Below, piece after piece: positions 60,176 to 64,000 of a stretch of 64,000 nucleotides of DNA. The stretch is taken from the NCBI GenBank assembly GCA_902597095.1, contig CACJWK010000009.1, positions 1 to 64,000 of the forward strand, written 5' to 3'. The stretch's first letter is position 1, and each line of letters starts with the position of its first letter. Below the pieces are notes generated by a model. That model was not told the DNA's origin. It searched no databases and worked only from the letters and a program-made list of their open reading frames with translations. The position numbers and the translations under genes are program-made. The stretch is from an uncultured Pseudohongiella sp. (GTDB lineage Bacteria > Pseudomonadota > Gammaproteobacteria > Pseudomonadales > Pseudohongiellaceae).

Positions 60176-61723
60176 CTAATCGAAGTTCCAGGCATCGATG
60201 AATGAACGGGAGCGAGAACTGTCCATTATTTTGGTCGCCCACTCGACCAACTTTGCATTTTCCGCGGCAAGATCCATAGACTCCCCGGGATCATTATCTA
60301 AGTCATACAATTCGAAAACAGCTTTTGTGTCAGAGTTTTCATTGTACAAGCGTACTGCTTTCCAGCTTTTGGAAGAATAATCTAAAAATCTGACTGCTTG
60401 CGCGTGACCTCCACGTGTATTGTGGAATTCCCAGTAGAGACTTTGATGTTGTTCTTGTCCCTCGGCCTGCAATAGGGCTGGCAAGAAAGACAATCCATCA
60501 TTGTTCGGTGAAACTGTGCCTGCGAGATCAGCGAGTGTAGGCATAAGGTCCCAGAATGCGGACACGTGGTCGCTGCGACTCCCTGGTTGGATTCTGCCAG
60601 GCCAACGTGCCAAAGTAGGCATTCGGATACCACCCTCATACAGATCGCGCTTGTAGCCGCGGTAAATGCTATTTGAGTCAAAAAACTCCATATCGCCACC
60701 CCCTTCTGGGGTAGGCCCATTGTCACTACTAAAAATGATCAAGGTATTGTCACTTATTCCTAATTTTTCAAGCCGGTCTATTATTGCTCCAACGCTACTG
60801 TCAATGTTAGAGATCATGGCAGCTCTTGCAGCTCTCGGTTTTGGGTGCGGCAAGTAATTCTGTTTTGCAGTGTAGGGTGTTTCATCAAACGTTGAATAAG
60901 ATACCAGATCTTCATCAGGCACTTGCAACGCAGCATGAGGAGAAGCATATGCTAAGAATAAAAAAAACGGCTGCTCGTCGGTTGTTTCTATAAATTCTAA
61001 GGCAGCATTGTTTAACCTGGTCTGGGCATAGTCTCTCCTCTGATAGGGTTCATAACTAGCCAAGTCATAGGGGTCGGCGCCAGCAGGTAAACTCTGATGC
61101 GGGTGCAAAAACGCATTATCAAGCGGATAGCGCTCTTCGTTTTCCCAGAGATGAGTCGGGAAGTGATTGTGGGCTTGCTTTTGATCCAGGTAACCCAAGA
61201 AGTAATCGAACCCGTGCTTGTTTGGCACGCCATATGAATTGGGGCCGCCGAGGCCCCATTTTCCTATTAATCCAGTTCGATAGCCTGCGTCTTGCAGCAT
61301 GGTGGCAACCGTAGCTGTCCCTGGATTCAGGGGCATCTGACCGAATTCCTCTTCATCTGTAAAACCGCCTAATTCGAAATTTCCTCGGATTTGCGTGTGT
61401 CCAGAGTGCAGGCCTGTCATGAGAGCAGCCCTTGATGGTGCGCAGACAGTGTTTCCAGCATAGTGCTGAGTCAGCACCATACCTTCACGCATCATACGGT
61501 TCAGGTTTGGTGTCTTGATACGTTGTTGACCAAACGGCTCAATATCTCCGATGCCTAAATCGTCAGCGAGGATATAAATAACGTTGGGTCGGGAACCTAC
61601 CGCATTATCGATAGGCGAACGCGCAGACGTCATCTGCGTATATTGAATCAGGCAGAAGCAAAGCAGTATGAGGACCGCCATTTGCTGTGTGGTTGTGGCT
61701 TTGTGAAATGTTTCGGTGCTCAT
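60176..61723 (-). CDS. Sulfatase (arylsulfatase type)
   Basis: 515 residues. Signal peptide-like AVLILLCFCLIQ. Sulfatase hallmarks: VIYILADDLGIGD (metal-binding Asp pair), Cys94 in NTVCAPSRAALMTG, which fits CxPSR for conversion to formylglycine, GLIGKWGLG and FSSDNGP. It hydrolyses a sulfate ester, probably in the periplasm or outside the cell. Three bases separate it from the upstream sulfatase stop, so both are one transcription unit. No maturase (FGE or anSME) is in the window. Confidence 0.92.
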   Translation of the reverse strand: MSTETFHKATTTQQMAVLILLCFCLIQYTQMTSARSPIDNAVGSRPNVIYILADDLGIGDIEPFGQQRIKTPNLNRMMREGMVLTQHYAGNTVCAPSRAALMTGLHSGHTQIRGNFELGGFTDEEEFGQMPLNPGTATVATMLQDAGYRTGLIGKWGLGGPNSYGVPNKHGFDYFLGYLDQKQAHNHFPTHLWENEERYPLDNAFLHPHQSLPAGADPYDLASYEPYQRRDYAQTRLNNAALEFIETTDEQPFFLFLAYASPHAALQVPDEDLVSYSTFDETPYTAKQNYLPHPKPRAARAAMISNIDSSVGAIIDRLEKLGISDNTLIIFSSDNGPTPEGGGDMEFFDSNSIYRGYKRDLYEGGIRMPTLARWPGRIQPGSRSDHVSAFWDLMPTLADLAGTVSPNNDGLSFLPALLQAEGQEQHQSLYWEFHNTRGGHAQAVRFLDYSSKSWKAVRLYNENSDTKAVFELYDLDNDPGESMDLAAENAKLVEWATKIMDSSRSRSFIDAWNFD

Positions 61724-61726
61724 TGT

Positions 61727-63583
61727 TTATAAAGCTTCATTAGTCAGATGGTCCAGGCGCAGAGTCAAATTAGATTCCTCATCCGATGTCCACTGAGCCG
61801 GGAACATGTCCGGTCTGACTTCAATCTGGTAATCATGAAAGTCCTGAAACAAAACTATAGTATTTAGAATGATCATCGCTTCTATTGTATTGTCAGCTTT
61901 GCGTAGCGCATCGACGAGGTAAGGGCCGGGATTTTCTGCATGTGTTAGGCCGAGAAATTCAGCAGCGCGCACCCGTACAAGATTTTCGTTGTCTCCAGTT
62001 GCCATGCTCTTAGCGATCTTGGTAAAGGTATGCGCTTCTTCTCTGAAACTGCTCAAGACTATCAGCCCCCAATATCGCACCCAGGGGTCTTCTGACTTCA
62101 GAGCAGTCTCGATATCTTCTGTAACGTCATCGAATGGCTGCAAGCCCAAGTCTGCGATATCCACCAAATCAGCGATACGAGCACTGTTCTTCCGACCGAA
62201 TGAGACGGGGTCATCAAAAGCTTCCGTAAATAACATACTTTCAGGAAACATGCTGAGATCATTAATAGACTTAACGCGGTCATTTAATTCCTGTCGCATC
62301 TCAATTAGCACGTCGGCATAAGCAGGATCCTTCGCAAGATTTACGGTTTCGAATGGATCATCGCCAAGATCAAATAATTGTTCTGCAGCTCGTGGTTCAA
62401 AGAATTGCCTTTGAGTCTCGTCAAGTGAGCCTGCTCGAAACAGCTCCCACCATTCAGCATATGCGAGCATGCGATACCGATACTCGTTGAACAGAGCGTC
62501 GACGTTAAAAGGCTGATAATTACGGATATACTTTATATTCCCTCTGCGCAATGTCCTTACATGGTCGATTTTCTCATCAAACCGATCGGCATAGCCAAAG
62601 ACTTCATTTCGACCATTAACTTCCTCAATACTTACCCCAGCACCTAGGAAGGGTCTGCCGTCCATGTGCGGTGGTATGTCTATCCCAGCCAAATTTAGGA
62701 TGGTTGGTGCGAAATCAATAAAGCTCACAAACCCTTTGATGCGAGAGCCATAGTCTGGCTCGACCATGTGTTTCCAATTTTTCGGTATGTAAACTACCAA
62801 AGGGACGTGCAAACCATTTTCATAGGCGTATCCCTTTCCTCTAGGAAGCACTCCGCCATGATCTCCGAAATAAAAAATAAACGTGTCATCCAGCACACCG
62901 TCTTCTTCCAGCATCGCAATATAGTCTGCAAAATAGTTGTCCACACGAACATGATTATCTAAATAGCGCGCGTGGGTATAGCGAAACGTTGGTGTGTCAG
63001 GAAAGTATGGAAACAAGGCGACTGAATCAGATGTGGTTTTATTCGCGGTCATCTCCATTTCTTCTCTCGAGAAATGCAGGCTACTTTCGTGAGTAATCGC
63101 AGTGTTCTGTACGTGCAAAAACGGCTGCCCAGCTTTTCGATTACGCCAAATTGCATTAGGAGAAGAATCGTTCCAGCCTTCGCCAGTGATCACATTGTAG
63201 TCGGTTTTACTATTATTGCTTGTGTAATATCCGGCCTGTTGCAAGTACCAAGGATACATTTTCCCATTATCGGGCATAGGAACTAATTTTGAGCGACGAT
63301 GGTATTGAGTTCCTATGCGTGGAGCATATGCACCTGCAATTAAGGTAGTTCGCGCAACAGAACAAACCGGCGCATTTGAAAAAGCGTGCTCGAAAACTAA
63401 GCCATGCTTGGCCAAGCCTTCGATCGCCGGCATCGCGATACCCGCTTCACTGTATATGCGGCTAAAGTGGACCGAATTGTCTTCGGACGTAAGCCACACA
63501 AAATTCGGTAGATCAGCCGCATTTGCGCTGAAGCAGGAAATCAGCAGGCCCGTCGTAGAGATAATAAGTTGTATAACTTTCAT
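61727..63583 (-). CDS. Sulfatase-like protein with HEAT-like tail and atypical formylglycine motif
   Basis: 618 residues from ATG 63583; signal peptide LIISTTGLLISCFSANA. FVWLTSEDNSVHF supplies the metal site and YFGDHGGVLPRGKG is typical. The nucleophile region is APVCSVARTTLIAG: Cys74 is present, but position +2 is Val, not the canonical Pro or Ala. About 120 C-terminal residues are helical repeats (SEDPWVRYWGLIVL, VRVRAAEFLGL), like HEAT units. It is first in the two-sulfatase operon. Substrate unknown. Confidence 0.88.
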   Translation of the reverse strand: MKVIQLIISTTGLLISCFSANAADLPNFVWLTSEDNSVHFSRIYSEAGIAMPAIEGLAKHGLVFEHAFSNAPVCSVARTTLIAGAYAPRIGTQYHRRSKLVPMPDNGKMYPWYLQQAGYYTSNNSKTDYNVITGEGWNDSSPNAIWRNRKAGQPFLHVQNTAITHESSLHFSREEMEMTANKTTSDSVALFPYFPDTPTFRYTHARYLDNHVRVDNYFADYIAMLEEDGVLDDTFIFYFGDHGGVLPRGKGYAYENGLHVPLVVYIPKNWKHMVEPDYGSRIKGFVSFIDFAPTILNLAGIDIPPHMDGRPFLGAGVSIEEVNGRNEVFGYADRFDEKIDHVRTLRRGNIKYIRNYQPFNVDALFNEYRYRMLAYAEWWELFRAGSLDETQRQFFEPRAAEQLFDLGDDPFETVNLAKDPAYADVLIEMRQELNDRVKSINDLSMFPESMLFTEAFDDPVSFGRKNSARIADLVDIADLGLQPFDDVTEDIETALKSEDPWVRYWGLIVLSSFREEAHTFTKIAKSMATGDNENLVRVRAAEFLGLTHAENPGPYLVDALRKADNTIEAMIILNTIVLFQDFHDYQIEVRPDMFPAQWTSDEESNLTLRLDHLTNEAL

Positions 63584-63628
63584 AGTTTGCAATCATAAGA
63601 AGAGTAAATAAAAAAATACAGCATTGAG

Positions 63629-63655
63629 AAAAGGCAGTCTTGGGGCTGTCTTTTT
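63629..63655. terminator. Rho-independent terminator
   Basis: AAAAGGCAG pairs with CTGTCTTTT (9 bp, one G-T wobble) around an 8-base loop, with a T5 run on the + strand and T4 on the - strand. It ends the small - strand gene next to it; transcription into the sulfatases must start after it. Confidence 0.75.
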
Positions 63656-63822
63656 CATGTGGCAGTGAGCAATGACCTTCGCTGCTCCATGTCTGCGAGT
63701 GCTATTCGTTGCGTTTGCCGCAACTCTAAAGCAACAAAAATAAGGAATCCAATTACTCGAAGTACGCCAAGGAAATTCGCGACTCCAGTGAATGCTACTG
63801 CTGTGGGGATTTTTGTGGGCAT
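63655..63822 (-). CDS. Small membrane protein, possibly truncated
   Basis: 55 residues from ATG 63822, with GAGGTG six bases upstream. One helix (VANFLGVLRVIGFLIFVALEL) then RQTQRIALADMEQRRS. This resembles the N-terminal membrane anchor of longer proteins (helix followed by LRQTxR), so it may be a 5' remnant that now stops early. The product continues straight into the terminator. Confidence 0.45.
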   Translation of the reverse strand: MPTKIPTAVAFTGVANFLGVLRVIGFLIFVALELRQTQRIALADMEQRRSLLTAT

Positions 63823-63889
63823 TTCTTCACCTCTGTCAGATATAAACGGTGAATTATTAACTTGGTGCAACTTCGATTCCTACTCTTTT

Positions 63890-64000
63890 GTGGCTTCTTC
63901 GAGAGCTATTACCAGTGGCAAGTACATCTCTCCCCTAGTGCGTATACTTTCCCTGAGTTCGGGATAAACCTTGTTGCAAGCTGATTGACCCCAAAGGGTT
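63890..64000 (-). CDS. Partial C-terminus of an unrecognised protein
   Basis: Frame entering from the right window edge, about 36 codons, ending VYPELRESIRTRGEMYLPLVIALEEATKE and a TAG at 63890-63892. The peptide looks protein-like and lies 67 bases before the next - strand start. Too short to identify. Confidence 0.35.

Noticed and set aside
59893-60204. A 100-codon open frame after the acetyltransferase-like gene
   Set aside because: No start codon or ribosome site, overlaps the sulfatase 3' end on the other strand, and the translation is unfamiliar.

Overview
The window looks like chromosomal DNA of an aerobic, free-living gammaproteobacterium, probably marine. This is inferred from the ribF-ileS-fkpB-ispH and pepA-holC-valS gene orders, a MoxR/VWA operon, an RND pump and sulfatases. 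No rRNA, complete tRNA, CRISPR array, transposase or integrase was found, so the lineage cannot be fixed from this window.

Region 1 (1-9.5 kb, + strand) is one tightly packed operon. It encodes an amidotransferase-like membrane protein (cut by the window edge), a caspase-fold protein without a catalytic cysteine, a TPR/gluzincin metalloprotease, a DUF4159 protein, a MoxR ATPase, a DUF58 protein and a BatA-type VWA membrane protein. It is probably a MoxR chaperone and VWA scaffold system acting at the inner membrane and periplasm, and it is the best candidate for an under-described system here.

Region 2 (9.5-30.7 kb) is mixed housekeeping and accessory metabolism: a TPR-like secreted protein, a CNNM/CorC transporter, an RND pump with its adaptor, a short-chain dehydrogenase, an acyl-CoA ligase, a PEBP-like protein, a metallo-beta-lactamase-fold hydrolase, thioesterases, a BASS transporter, a YdeP-like molybdoenzyme and a two-domain acyltransferase. 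Three genes are decayed: a polymer-forming repeat protein, an ammonium transporter tail and an ATP-grasp ligase.

Region 3 (30.8-45.1 kb) is the conserved core: ribF, ileS, fkpB, ispH; valS, holC, pepA; leucine biosynthesis genes leuA2 and leuB. lspA is missing from its usual place between ileS and fkpB.

Region 4 (45.1-64 kb) is visibly more AT-rich. It holds small lipoproteins, detoxification-type enzymes (VOC, GFA, MAPEG, SDR, MDR), pseudogenes (aldo/keto reductase, a lipoprotein), an HxlR regulator split at an A7 slippery tract, a M61 peptidase, a protein joining PKD-like repeats to a c-type heme motif, and a two-gene sulfatase operon. It reads as an accessory region that has gained and is losing genes.
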